This document shows positions 50,190-59,963 of a DNA stretch of 64,000 nt, piece after piece. The translations under genes and the position numbers were made by a program. The notes beneath the pieces were generated by a model. The model was not told the origin of the DNA and searched no databases. It worked only from the letters and a program-made list of their open reading frames with translations. Every line of letters begins with the position of its first letter. The stretch's first letter is position 1. Source of the DNA: Nitrosomonadales bacterium (lineage in GTDB: Bacteria > Pseudomonadota > Gammaproteobacteria > Burkholderiales > Gallionellaceae); contig JACOUM010000010.1 of the NCBI GenBank assembly GCA_016177795.1, forward strand, positions 1-64,000. Reading direction: 5' to 3'.

Positions 50190-52355
50190 TTATTCCCCGT
50201 TAGCGAAACTGAAATTGGTCAGGTAGGACTCATACAGGCGCACCGGCTCCACGCCATCGGGCAATCGCTTGGCGATGGCCTGAAAGCGGCGGTCATCGTC
50301 GGTGACGATATAAGCGACGCGAAGCGCTTTGGCCTTGTTCACGGCCTTGATGAATGGCGTGGCTTTGTCCACTTCGGTCAGTAGACCGTAGGTATCTGCC
50401 ACTGCCCAGCCATCAACGGGCAGCTTGTCGATGCGCTTGCCGCGCGCCCCTGCACGCAACCACAGCAATGAAGCGATACGGGCATAGGCCAGATTATGGT
50501 TGACCGCATCCTTGGCCTCGTAGGTCAGGGTGAAAAACTCGGCGTTTTCCTCGAAGCCATCGGCCATCGGGAATTCATCGGTGAATTTGTACTCGCCCTT
50601 GATCGGCTCGCCGTCCAATGTTTTGCCAGTGATCGCGGCAGCCACGCGCGGCTTGGTGATGTAATCGCATATGCCGTGCTTTTCCCAGTCGGCATCGCCG
50701 GGGCGCATGCCTTGCTCGCGCAACGCCTTTAGCTCGTCGGCTGCAACTTCGTTATTGGTAACGGAGATGCATTGTCGGCGACCGCTGTCTTGGCGATTTA
50801 ATCGCATTACGGCATGGGCAGTAGTGCCGGAGCCGGAGAAGAAATCGAGGATGAGCGCCTCGGGTTTATCAATCACAAAGAAGCGGAGACAGTCCTCAAC
50901 GGCATAAAGCGACTTCGGAAAAGGAAACTTTCTTTCAGGAATAAGCGCTTTCAATAGATTTGAACCGTGGCGGGACGCGTCGTGTGCACCGACTCGCCAC
51001 GCTGTATTTGGTATTACACGCTTCTGAGTTTCAGGGTTTTCAACCACCACAGACCCGTCAGGTCTTTTGCCTATCGTTCTATAGACACCGTCTCTAACTT
51101 TTTTCTGTTCTCCAGCTTTTAGGTACGAAATTGACATTCCCTTTTCGGTAAACTTCCCAAGCCGCACAAAACCTGCTTCGTATGCTTTCCAAAGACTTGG
51201 AGGGGAGGCTTGCCAGTTGCCTTCGGACCCGTCTGACCGGATCGGCCAAACAGCTATCGTTCCAGTCGGTGCTTCAATGGTCTGGCGATCAATTCCAAGT
51301 GCGGGAGGCTCACCTACGGAATGCATGGCGCTACCATCCGTGGTGATGAATATCGGATAGAACAATTTAGGACGATCAACTCGTCGTGCATTCGTTCCAG
51401 TCCGCACAAGCATGGACCAGAGAATCTTGGTTGTCCGCTTATCTTCCGGATTGATTCGCCAATCATCTCCGAGTGGAACAGGCTTCGCACTTGCCTTGCC
51501 CATGAATACAAAGAAAATGTACTCGTCGGTTCTAGCAAACGCTCCTGGGCGCGTTACACCGGCTGGATTAATTACCGCACTGATCATCTGAATGCGTGCT
51601 TCCGGGAACGATTGCTCCAGCAACAGCCCAAGCCGCAAGTATTCCTTCTCGTCGATGGTGACGATCAGCACTGAATCTGCCGGATTCAGTAATTCTTTGG
51701 CCACCAGCAAACGCCGTTCCATCATCGCCAGCCATTTGCTGTGGCGGTACAGGTCATCGCCCTCGACGTAATCGTTGTTGTATTTCCAGTCTTTCGCGCC
51801 AGTGTTGTACGGCGGGTCGATGTAGATGGCGTCTACCTTTCCACGGTAGGTATAGGTCAGCGCCTTCAGCACATGGTAGTTCTCGCCATTGATGACCGTG
51901 TGGTACGGCTTGTCGCCGCCACGCTCCACTTTTCCTGTGCTTACCAAACCCGGATAGATGGTGTCACGGAACTCGGCCACAACCACCAAGTCCTCAAGCG
52001 CCACCGATTTCGTTTCTGCTACCGCAGCACCCAGCAGTTCCAGGTCGGCCAGCTTCTTTGCCTTGTGGATGGCCTTTACTTGCCACAGTCGCTGGTCACC
52101 CTTCTTGGCCGAGCCGCGCTCAGGCAGCACGCGCACCTTGTCGCCTTTGCGGATGGGGCGAAGCGGCAATTCAACCGCCTCAGGGCTATGCCGCTCGAAA
52201 TTCAAACCAAAAGGCAAACGCGAAGACAGAACCTTGAACTCCCTGTCCAAGTCTGCCCCAAGTTTGGAGTCTTTGGCTTTGGCTTGTGCAATCAAATCGG
52301 TCAGTCGTGACACAACAACTCCTGTTCCATCTTTAAGCAGCTCAATGCCGCACAT
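50190..52355 (-). CDS. Site-specific DNA methyltransferase (type III Mod-like)
   Basis: YIDPPYNTGAKDWKYNNDYV, LDFFSGSGTTAHAVMRLN. Confidence 0.9.
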   Translation of the reverse strand: MCGIELLKDGTGVVVSRLTDLIAQAKAKDSKLGADLDREFKVLSSRLPFGLNFERHSPEAVELPLRPIRKGDKVRVLPERGSAKKGDQRLWQVKAIHKAKKLADLELLGAAVAETKSVALEDLVVVAEFRDTIYPGLVSTGKVERGGDKPYHTVINGENYHVLKALTYTYRGKVDAIYIDPPYNTGAKDWKYNNDYVEGDDLYRHSKWLAMMERRLLVAKELLNPADSVLIVTIDEKEYLRLGLLLEQSFPEARIQMISAVINPAGVTRPGAFARTDEYIFFVFMGKASAKPVPLGDDWRINPEDKRTTKILWSMLVRTGTNARRVDRPKLFYPIFITTDGSAMHSVGEPPALGIDRQTIEAPTGTIAVWPIRSDGSEGNWQASPPSLWKAYEAGFVRLGKFTEKGMSISYLKAGEQKKVRDGVYRTIGKRPDGSVVVENPETQKRVIPNTAWRVGAHDASRHGSNLLKALIPERKFPFPKSLYAVEDCLRFFVIDKPEALILDFFSGSGTTAHAVMRLNRQDSGRRQCISVTNNEVAADELKALREQGMRPGDADWEKHGICDYITKPRVAAAITGKTLDGEPIKGEYKFTDEFPMADGFEENAEFFTLTYEAKDAVNHNLAYARIASLLWLRAGARGKRIDKLPVDGWAVADTYGLLTEVDKATPFIKAVNKAKALRVAYIVTDDDRRFQAIAKRLPDGVEPVRLYESYLTNFSFANGE

Positions 52356-52425
52356 AATATTTTCAAGTCACTCATCAACCGACCTCTTTCACAACACAAA
52401 TTTTGACTCCGGTACGTTTCGTTCT

Positions 52426-53514
52426 TTAGCTTGTAATTTCAAAAGAAAATTTATTAGTAGCCAGAGGATTCTCATTTGTCGAACTCTTATGCCTACTGCT
52501 TGTAACGTGAATGGCAAAACCATTTGCATCCGCAACAATCTTGGCAAGATGTAGACCAACACCACTGCCGGTTGCCATCTTCTTAGCCCACTTGCCTCGA
52601 AAACGCCTGGTAAAAATAAGTTCCAATTCTTCGGGTTCTATTAGCGGCCCAATCGATGTAACAGATACCTCAATTACCCCAGCGCGATCCACCAGACTTA
52701 CATGAACTTTCCCATCAGTTGTATATTTAACCGCGTTACTGATAAGCGCGAATGGTACAAGCTTAAAACTTTCATAGACGGACACATTTCGACGACACTC
52801 ACCGTTAAGAAATATTCGGACTGGCTGGCCATTTTCTTCAGAATAATCTGGGTTGCTCAAAATACTAACTAGCTTCCTTAGAAGACCATGTAATGAAATA
52901 TATGATTTTCGACCAAAGGAGGCTGCTGCCGGATTAAAGTAAATCGTTAGCAAATCAAATGAATCAGTCAGAAGGCCAGCAGCCTTCACGAGAGATTTCA
53001 AATCTGGCGGGGCCTGATCAACTTGTTCTTCGAGCGACCGAGATGTATCAGTGGTAACTAAACGGTTTGCAATACTCTCTATTTGCCGTCCCAGCCTAAT
53101 CGAGTCATGGAGTGGATCAAGCAGTTCAGATTGACGACGAAGAAATTCACCATCAATTGCTGTTAGAAGACTTGCCGTCTTGTTTGCCCAGTCTTGCACT
53201 TGTTGTGTATTAACCAAACGCCCCTTTAAAGCATCCTTTAGATGGGGCTTTGACGTATTAGGGTTATTTAAGCTTCGCACACCAAAAATTGTGACCAAAC
53301 ATTCTTTAACTTTGACTTGGAAATATGACATCCCAAAGGTGCACAACCCTTCACCCATACCAGCAAACGTAGTTGTGCAGGCTGGCGTATTGCCACACTT
53401 CTTCTGGCAAACACTGGATTGGTGCATATTATGGCCATCAAAAATGCCCTCTTTAACGGAAACTGGCCATGGCAAATGAATAGCACCCGATCGAAGCGCA
53501 TCAACTAATTGCAT
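52426..53514 (-). CDS. Histidine kinase-like ATPase (HATPase_c) protein
   Basis: FALISNAVKYTTDGKVHVSL (N-box-like), MATGSGVGLHLAKIVADANG (G-box-like); Cys-rich N-terminus. Confidence 0.75.
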   Translation of the reverse strand: MQLVDALRSGAIHLPWPVSVKEGIFDGHNMHQSSVCQKKCGNTPACTTTFAGMGEGLCTFGMSYFQVKVKECLVTIFGVRSLNNPNTSKPHLKDALKGRLVNTQQVQDWANKTASLLTAIDGEFLRRQSELLDPLHDSIRLGRQIESIANRLVTTDTSRSLEEQVDQAPPDLKSLVKAAGLLTDSFDLLTIYFNPAAASFGRKSYISLHGLLRKLVSILSNPDYSEENGQPVRIFLNGECRRNVSVYESFKLVPFALISNAVKYTTDGKVHVSLVDRAGVIEVSVTSIGPLIEPEELELIFTRRFRGKWAKKMATGSGVGLHLAKIVADANGFAIHVTSSRHKSSTNENPLATNKFSFEITS

Positions 53515-54295
53515 TACGAAGTACTCGCGTGTAGTCCATCAGCATATGGTTTAAAGCCAGGCTAGGTTTCCCCGCTGCAGTAATGTGAACTGGCACCTCT
53601 GAAAAAGGCTTCGATGTTGCAGCGAACTTTCTTACTTGACCAAGAAGAATGCGGCGTTTGTAGATACCCAAGTTTTTGGTCTCATTATCAAGTTCAGCCG
53701 CCAGCGCGTTTGGCCCCAACTTTTCTAGTGCCAGCGTATCGATGACATCTTGGCACTTCTGTGCATTCACAGGCTTCTTTTGCACATCATCCGCTTGCTT
53801 AAAGAATTCTGTGGCCGTTGGATCAAAAGTCTTACTTGATACAGCACAAATCTTTTGCCGTGAGTTTGCATCACGAAGCTTAGGCAACAGTTTCAACCCA
53901 CCTTCGTCAATATCGTCTTTTACAATGCCGTGAATATCCAGGAACAGCACGTCATACTCCGCGAGCCGAGCAATATCTTTCAGGCTTACTTGTTTGTATG
54001 TCTTAACGTTATAGCCAGCTTGTTGAAGCTCAGTTGTTGGGAAGTCACTTGGTCTATCGTCAACTATTGCCACCTCTGCAATTTTCCTTATCGTCTCTTT
54101 GCCATTCCATGTTGTCTCTATCTGAGTTTTTGTTAATTTGGCAAAACTAGGTGTCCCAAATATCACCATCCGATACTTATACAATCCGTATATAGAAGAA
54201 GGTATTCCGACTAGCGGAATAACAATTCCAAAAAAATTGGAAAGCCACCCGAGACTATTAAAAGTAGTTTCTAGATAAGTGAGTAATTCAGACAT
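53501..54295 (-). CDS. Membrane-anchored response-regulator receiver-like protein
   Basis: N-terminal TM (WLSNFFGIVIPLVGIPSSIYGLY), then AEVAIVDDRPSD...YDVLFLDIHGI receiver-like; overlaps the HATPase gene. Confidence 0.65.
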   Translation of the reverse strand: MSELLTYLETTFNSLGWLSNFFGIVIPLVGIPSSIYGLYKYRMVIFGTPSFAKLTKTQIETTWNGKETIRKIAEVAIVDDRPSDFPTTELQQAGYNVKTYKQVSLKDIARLAEYDVLFLDIHGIVKDDIDEGGLKLLPKLRDANSRQKICAVSSKTFDPTATEFFKQADDVQKKPVNAQKCQDVIDTLALEKLGPNALAAELDNETKNLGIYKRRILLGQVRKFAATSKPFSEVPVHITAAGKPSLALNHMLMDYTRVLRNAIS

Positions 54296-54325
54296 GGCTA
54301 TCCTTACACAGTATTCACGAATTCA

Positions 54326-54508
54326 CTATCGACTAATCGGCTTATACCGAATCCGCTTAGGCTTAGCCCCCTCCTCACCCAACCTCTTCCTCTTGTCCGC
54401 CTCATACTCCTGATAGTTGCCATCAAAGAACGTCCACTTCGAATCGCCTTCGCAGGCGAGGATGTGGGTGGCGATGTGGTCTAGGAACCAGCGGTCGGAT
54501 GAAATGTA
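54326..54508 (-). pseudogene. EttA-like ABC-F ATPase, C-terminal fragment
   Basis: Minus-strand ISSDRWFLDHIATHILACEGDSKWTFFDGNYQEYEADKRKRLGEEGAKPKRIRYKPISR*. Confidence 0.85.
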
Positions 54509-54853
54509 CCGGAGTCGAATTGTTTTTGCTACTCATAAACGCGAGTGACTGCTATTGGCCATAGCGGAAGTAGTGCGCCTCTATCCTGAATTTCGGCTAT
54601 GGCCGAGAACCTGCCTGTCTCTTCATCGGCCACAGCCGACCTTGAAACTCCGGTCTGAATCGGTCGGCATTACACCGGTTACCTGCCGCTCGGCTGCAAC
54701 TCGCGCTGAATGGCCAGTTTCCTCTGTGGCGTAGGACGGGACCCGACCCACTCTAGCCAGCCAATTCATGAAAAATTCGGCGACGGGTAAATGAGCAAAG
54801 CGGGCGCTGCCCGGTGTAAAGCTGAAGCCTTTTTACTGGTTTCCGTCTGAACA

Positions 54854-57139
54854 TCAGGCCGTCGGCGTCTGGTTGGCGCCACTCTGCGAGAGCAGCAGGC
54901 CAGCAATTTCCTCCAAGAGAGGACGCAGTTTCTCGTGGTCAGCTTGATCAACTGCTCTTTCAATGCGGGACGACCAATGTCCCTGCCTGTAAAGTGTCGC
55001 GGCTCGCTCCAGGATTTCGCTTGCTGCGCGATCGCTGATTTCCTGCGCCGGTGCGGACTCGCTCAACATACGAGTTGCTACCGCACTCTTGAGCTTCGAA
55101 ACCTGCTCATCTCCATTCATGAGGGCGAGTACGGCGAGACCGCACAGCCCCCTCTCCAAAATGCCCCATCCTGTTTGGTATCTTCCTCCCTTGAATGTCC
55201 AGGACAAAAGCATCTCTCCGATCTCATTCGAGATTTCCTCACAATCGCGATTGCTCGCATCCATTGCAGCCTCAAACAAGGTCTCTGTCATCCGGTAATT
55301 CTCGACGAACGTCACCGTGTCCTTGTCATCGGGGATCCAGCTCAAGGTCGCGATCAACCAGCGGGCGTGTTTCCGAAGTTTCTCCTGGCTGTGATCATCA
55401 CAAGCAGGCGCGTTTGACACCGCCAGCAGAATTTCTGTTATCCCCGTAATCCAGTGAATCATGTCGAACGCGAAATGGGACTTGGCTTTTACGGCCGCGA
55501 GCAGGATGTCCTTTTCCGTTTCGTACAGATCATCGGCCCATTGTTCGATATTGTCGATAATAGCCTTGGCGTCCGCGTTATCCTTTTCTGCGTTTGAAAT
55601 CGCATTGGCCAATGTGGTCAGCTGCGCCCGCAAGCTCTGTAAGCTCGTTGATGAGTAGTACGGCCCCAGGAATGTGCTGTGGATGCTGGAAAGCGGCGTG
55701 TCGGGGACGTTGAGGAATAATTTCGCAACGAAGGCGATGTCTCGCCGTACCTTGCCCACCGCGAAACGAATATCGTGATTCCTAGAGCGAAGCAGATCGA
55801 AAGTCAGGTTGGCAAGCTGTGTCATGCCTTCCATCGTGACAGGTCGATAATCCTCTTTCGCACATCCAGTGCATGCAATCAACGCGATCTTCTCGCTGAG
55901 CGCAGCGATGTCATCCGGTTTGCCACGGGCGAGGACATGCTGCGCCGACTGGCCCATGAGGCGTACACCTTCCAGCAATACGTCTGCCATGCTGTGAGGA
56001 ACCACACTTTGAACGGCGCTTGAAAGATAACCAGCAGCAATGAGCGCGTGACTTCTTGAGGCAATCGGGCTCGAATAATCAATGCCCAGATACACCTGCA
56101 CAAGGGCTGCCATCGCTTGCAGGTTTTGTTCTATTTGTTCTTCATCCCGGCGCGCAATCGCAACTTGGGCGTTTTGCCGCAGGTGTTCGAGCGTGTCGTT
56201 GATGAAACCGTCACTGGCGAGTGGATTTTCAACGAGAAAATTGTTGGTGTAAAAAGTTTTTCCCTTTGCTTCGACATATGCCGCGTTGATGCCGACCACG
56301 ACCCGTAAGGCGGCCCCCGAAATTTCGTGATCGCCCTGTTCGGCATACCGCCTGGCAAACGACATCGCATGTCTGACAGCCCGCTGTGCCCCCTGCGTCC
56401 AATGAGCGTTGAGTTGGAAGTAGATAGTGCGAGCCACATCGTGGGTGGAATCCAATGGCGACGGTGCTGATTTCGGCGTCTCCTCGGTCTCAAGAAGCGG
56501 TGCCGCACGCAGGGCACGCCGAACCCACGCCCGCAATTCTCTACGCGCGTCCTCGATCACGATGCCAAGTTGCTGCAATGGGTTTATCAGGGTCAGCGCG
56601 CGCCGGTATGCATACATGAAAAGCGCAAGCGTGAGGACGATTCCCCAACCAGCTGCCAGCACAACGATAGCCAGCCGAGATGCCTCAGTCACAACGGATA
56701 GAACGGCGACACTGATCGCCAATATGAAAGCCCCAGCGAACGCCCCCAGTAACTTTGAATCTGCACTCAGGCGTCGAAACAGTCCGTGAGGCATACGCTC
56801 GATGTTTACCTGCATGGCAAACATCACGAGGGACGAGACGATGGCGGCCGCACCGATCAGGGTGCTTCCCAAGTTGAGCACTAGCGAGCGCAGCGCCTCT
56901 ATCCCTTTTTCCGATGCGTAGTTGGCTTCTAACGCGGTTTGAATCGTCGGGGATAGATAGATGCTGAGCGCGAGAAGAAGCAGCAACAGTACGCCCAACA
57001 CAAGCCCGGCCCGCCGAGCCTTCCAGGCCGCAATAAGATACTGAGCGTTGTAAAGGTAATGCCAGAATTTGGCGTATCCCCGTCGAATCGCCTTTTTCGC
57101 ACGAGCCGCTAACAGGTGACTACTCATGGAGAGGCACAT
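54854..57139 (-). CDS. DUF2254-like large membrane protein
   Basis: TM segments in the first ~200 aa, LIGAAAIVSSLVMFAMQVNIERMPHGLFRRLSAD. Confidence 0.5.
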   Translation of the reverse strand: MCLSMSSHLLAARAKKAIRRGYAKFWHYLYNAQYLIAAWKARRAGLVLGVLLLLLLALSIYLSPTIQTALEANYASEKGIEALRSLVLNLGSTLIGAAAIVSSLVMFAMQVNIERMPHGLFRRLSADSKLLGAFAGAFILAISVAVLSVVTEASRLAIVVLAAGWGIVLTLALFMYAYRRALTLINPLQQLGIVIEDARRELRAWVRRALRAAPLLETEETPKSAPSPLDSTHDVARTIYFQLNAHWTQGAQRAVRHAMSFARRYAEQGDHEISGAALRVVVGINAAYVEAKGKTFYTNNFLVENPLASDGFINDTLEHLRQNAQVAIARRDEEQIEQNLQAMAALVQVYLGIDYSSPIASRSHALIAAGYLSSAVQSVVPHSMADVLLEGVRLMGQSAQHVLARGKPDDIAALSEKIALIACTGCAKEDYRPVTMEGMTQLANLTFDLLRSRNHDIRFAVGKVRRDIAFVAKLFLNVPDTPLSSIHSTFLGPYYSSTSLQSLRAQLTTLANAISNAEKDNADAKAIIDNIEQWADDLYETEKDILLAAVKAKSHFAFDMIHWITGITEILLAVSNAPACDDHSQEKLRKHARWLIATLSWIPDDKDTVTFVENYRMTETLFEAAMDASNRDCEEISNEIGEMLLSWTFKGGRYQTGWGILERGLCGLAVLALMNGDEQVSKLKSAVATRMLSESAPAQEISDRAASEILERAATLYRQGHWSSRIERAVDQADHEKLRPLLEEIAGLLLSQSGANQTPTA

Positions 57140-57142
57140 CGC

Positions 57143-58054
57143 CTAGGGTTCATTTCGTCTTGCATGGTGTGTCTCTACCAGAAATACCGCGAGTGTAGAT
57201 GCAGCCCCAACTGCTAACTTGGCATGCCGTGGGCTCAAGCCTTTTGTCTTCGCAACTTTTCCATGGCCCGTTCCGTATTTATTTCGCAATTCAGCTATAC
57301 CTTGTGTAATCGTAGCCAAATTGCTTAGAAGGCGCTTAATTGTTTCCGCCGCCTTTGCTTGGTCTTCAATATCATCGGGCGTGAGTTTCAATTCCTTACT
57401 CGTAAGTTTGACGAGCTGAGGAATATCCATGCTACTAGAGAACGCGACGTTCCGTTCATTCAATATGGTCTTGCAGCAAGTTTCGATCAGTTCCTTGGCT
57501 GTGCCGATGGCTAAACCTGGATCGGAATTGACGGCCGCTTCCATTCGCGTAATTTGTTGTGCCACATAGGTAACATCGCTACCGCTTAATGTCTCTCTTG
57601 CCGCTGATACTCCGGGCGCCCCAATTACCCCAACGTAGCGCCCGACAAATATTGGTTTGCCGGATAGACGCGCTCTTTCGACTAACTGAAACCCATCATT
57701 TTTCAAGAAACTGTTGTACAACTGGCATAACCGTTCGGCTTCCGTTACATCCGGTCGAACAACGGGATGTATGGTTTCACATAAGAAACGAAGTAGAACC
57801 TCGTCATCGCAATTCAGGAGATTGAATCTGCGGTCGTAGAAAACCCAGTCATCTTCCCAATCTTCAGAATTGTTGATTCGATGCTGCCAGATATCACCCG
57901 CAGCGTCAGGGAAGCGGCTATCTGTGGAAGGAAGGGCACTAAGATCAAACAGGCGCGACAAAAATTCTGGCTCCTCCAACCGACCAGCCCAATTGACTTT
58001 CTCGACTAAGATCGCGTCAACAAGGTCTCGTCTGGTAATTTGGCTGATCTTCAT
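57143..58054 (-). CDS. AbiJ-like abortive infection protein (Abi C-terminal domain)
   Basis: LAIGTAKELIETCCKTIL, LAELRNKYGTGHGK-like IAELRNKYGTGHGKVAKTKGLSPRHAKLAVGAASTLAVFLVETH. Confidence 0.78.
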   Translation of the reverse strand: MKISQITRRDLVDAILVEKVNWAGRLEEPEFLSRLFDLSALPSTDSRFPDAAGDIWQHRINNSEDWEDDWVFYDRRFNLLNCDDEVLLRFLCETIHPVVRPDVTEAERLCQLYNSFLKNDGFQLVERARLSGKPIFVGRYVGVIGAPGVSAARETLSGSDVTYVAQQITRMEAAVNSDPGLAIGTAKELIETCCKTILNERNVAFSSSMDIPQLVKLTSKELKLTPDDIEDQAKAAETIKRLLSNLATITQGIAELRNKYGTGHGKVAKTKGLSPRHAKLAVGAASTLAVFLVETHHARRNEP

Positions 58055-58076
58055 AGCTCCCTGACATGAACCCTAA

Positions 58077-59357
58077 CGAATGAAAGGGACTTCCCCGTCC
58101 CGAGGCTGCGGAGAAGTTTCCGCGAACGGCAACAAGTGCCATGATGGAATTTCGATCATTTCATCAACACCACGAAAGGGGAAGTCCATGAGCATTATCA
58201 CTGTAGGAATCGATCTCGCCAAGAATGTGTTTGCCGTGCACGGCGTAGATGATAACGGCAAGCCTGCACTGGTCAAGCCGAAAGTATCACGCGCGGATTT
58301 GCTGCCGCTGATCGCGCAACTACCGCCGTGCCTGATCGGCATGGAAGCTTGCTCCGGCGCACACCACTGGGCAAGACTGTTCCGGCAGCATGGTCACACC
58401 GTCCGGCTGATTGCACCCAAATTCGTCACACCGTACCGCATGAGCGGAAAGCGCGGCAAGAACGACGCGGCGGATGCCGCCGCCATCTGCGAAGCCGTCA
58501 CCCGGCCCAACATGCGCTTCGTGCCGGTCAAGGACGAACACCAGCAAGCCACCCTGACGTTGCACCGTACCCGTCAAGGCTTCGTCGAAGAACGCACCGC
58601 CCTGTACAACCGCCTGCGCGGCCTGATCGCCGAATTCGGCATCGTGTTGCCGCAGAAGATCGAGCGCCTGCGCATTGAGATCGGTGCCCATCTCGAAGAC
58701 CTGCCGGGCTGGGCCAACCGCTGCGTGGGCGACCTGCTCGCGCACGCCGACCGGCTGGACGAACGCATCGGCGAATACGACCGCGCCATCGCCCAGGTGG
58801 CGCGCGAGGACGAACGCAGCCGTCGCCTGATGCAACTACCCGGCATCGGCCCGACCACCGCGAGCGCCTTGCTGGCGAGCATCGGCATCGGGCACGATTT
58901 CGCCAACGGCCGCCAGCTTGCTGCGTGGATCGGCCTCGTGCCGGGCCAATACAGCAGTGGCGGCAAAGCCAGATTGGGACGCATCACCAAGGCCGGCGAT
59001 GGCTACCTGCGCAGCCTGCTGGTGCTGGGCGCGCGGGCCGTGCTCAACAGTCTGGGCGACAAGCAAGACCGGTTCAGCCGCTGGGCAAGGAACCTGGTTG
59101 AACGACGCGGCTACTGGCGCGCCGCGGTCGCCATCGCAGCCAAGAACGCGCGCATGGCCTGGGCGGTGCTGAAGTACGGCGAAGACTTCCGGCTCGCCCC
59201 GAATGCGGCCTGAGCCTCGAAGCAAAAACCGTCTACAGAAAAAGGAGGCAAAGAATCACGGCTGGACGCCAGCGTTGATGTGAAGCGGGTTGGACCCGCA
59301 CGGGGAGAGCCTGATCTACTTTAGGGAAGGATGTCACTTCCGACTAACGATTGAGGC
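58077..59357 (+). mobile_element. IS110-family insertion sequence (approximate limits)
   Basis: Transposase plus flanks; CTAACGAATGA near 58073 and CTAACGATTGA near 59353 suggest the junctions. Confidence 0.55.
58188..59213 (+). CDS. IS110-family transposase
   Basis: VGIDLAKNVFAVHGVD, GMEACSGAHHWAR, GKRGKNDAADAAAICEA, LMQLPGIGPTTASALLASIG. Confidence 0.95.
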   Translation: MSIITVGIDLAKNVFAVHGVDDNGKPALVKPKVSRADLLPLIAQLPPCLIGMEACSGAHHWARLFRQHGHTVRLIAPKFVTPYRMSGKRGKNDAADAAAICEAVTRPNMRFVPVKDEHQQATLTLHRTRQGFVEERTALYNRLRGLIAEFGIVLPQKIERLRIEIGAHLEDLPGWANRCVGDLLAHADRLDERIGEYDRAIAQVAREDERSRRLMQLPGIGPTTASALLASIGIGHDFANGRQLAAWIGLVPGQYSSGGKARLGRITKAGDGYLRSLLVLGARAVLNSLGDKQDRFSRWARNLVERRGYWRAAVAIAAKNARMAWAVLKYGEDFRLAPNAA

Positions 59358-59509
59358 CCCCGTGCGCGTCTTTCATCAGGGTCCGGGCAGAATGCTCAAC
59401 ATGACCGGTTGTAGTTTGGCAGTCCTTCACCTTCTCGCATCGCAACGGAAGCCGGCAACGTGATTGAGGATGAAACGATGGGACCGTAAAAACCAAAACA
59501 TCAGTTGCG

Positions 59510-59592
59510 TTGATGGGGAAGCCCTTGTAGTAGAGGTAAGGGGCGCGGAGTCGGCTGTTTCGGCGGAGCGTCCCTCTTGACCGCCATGTTAG
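59510..59592 (-). other. Candidate attC-like recombination site
   Basis: Minus strand GCCTAAC-ATGGCGGTCAAGAGGGACGC...GCGCCCCTTACCTC: R''-like core and imperfectly complementary arms; R' core not clear. Confidence 0.45.
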
Positions 59593-59627
59593 GCACTCGG
59601 CGACTGATTAAGAATACCTTTGTGTGG

Positions 59628-59963
59628 CTAAGGCGCATTGGAGATTTTATATATGGATATACAGATAAGAATAAAACCCAAGATGTCGAAGAGCGTGCCG
59701 AGAAAGTTTGGGTTTCTTGGGTGTCCGCTGATGATGCCACCGCCACCCATATAAACATTGGGGGGCATAATTTTCGTTTGAAGAGGATGGTTTATCCATT
59801 CACCGAGACCGACGAACAAAACCCCGAGACTCATAATGATCGCGTGTGCGTTTGCGATGCCCTTCAACTCAAAGGTCATTGCTGCAATTACCCCGGCAGC
59901 ACCAAGAACAACGAGCACATGATACCAGTACTCAATCTTCAACCCGGTCAGCGATTTATCCAT
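59628..59963 (-). CDS. Small membrane protein in integron-cassette-like context
   Basis: MDKSLTGLKIEYWYHVLVVLGAAGVIAAMTF...; GTTAGGC lies just upstream of the ATG. Confidence 0.7.
   Translation of the reverse strand: MDKSLTGLKIEYWYHVLVVLGAAGVIAAMTFELKGIANAHAIIMSLGVLFVGLGEWINHPLQTKIMPPNVYMGGGGIISGHPRNPNFLGTLFDILGFILICISIYKISNAP

Noticed and set aside
52426-54295. Complete Detocs system
   Set aside because: Kinase-like and receiver-like proteins are present, but no PNP-type or other recognised effector is adjacent and the architectures differ; naming it Detocs would overreach.
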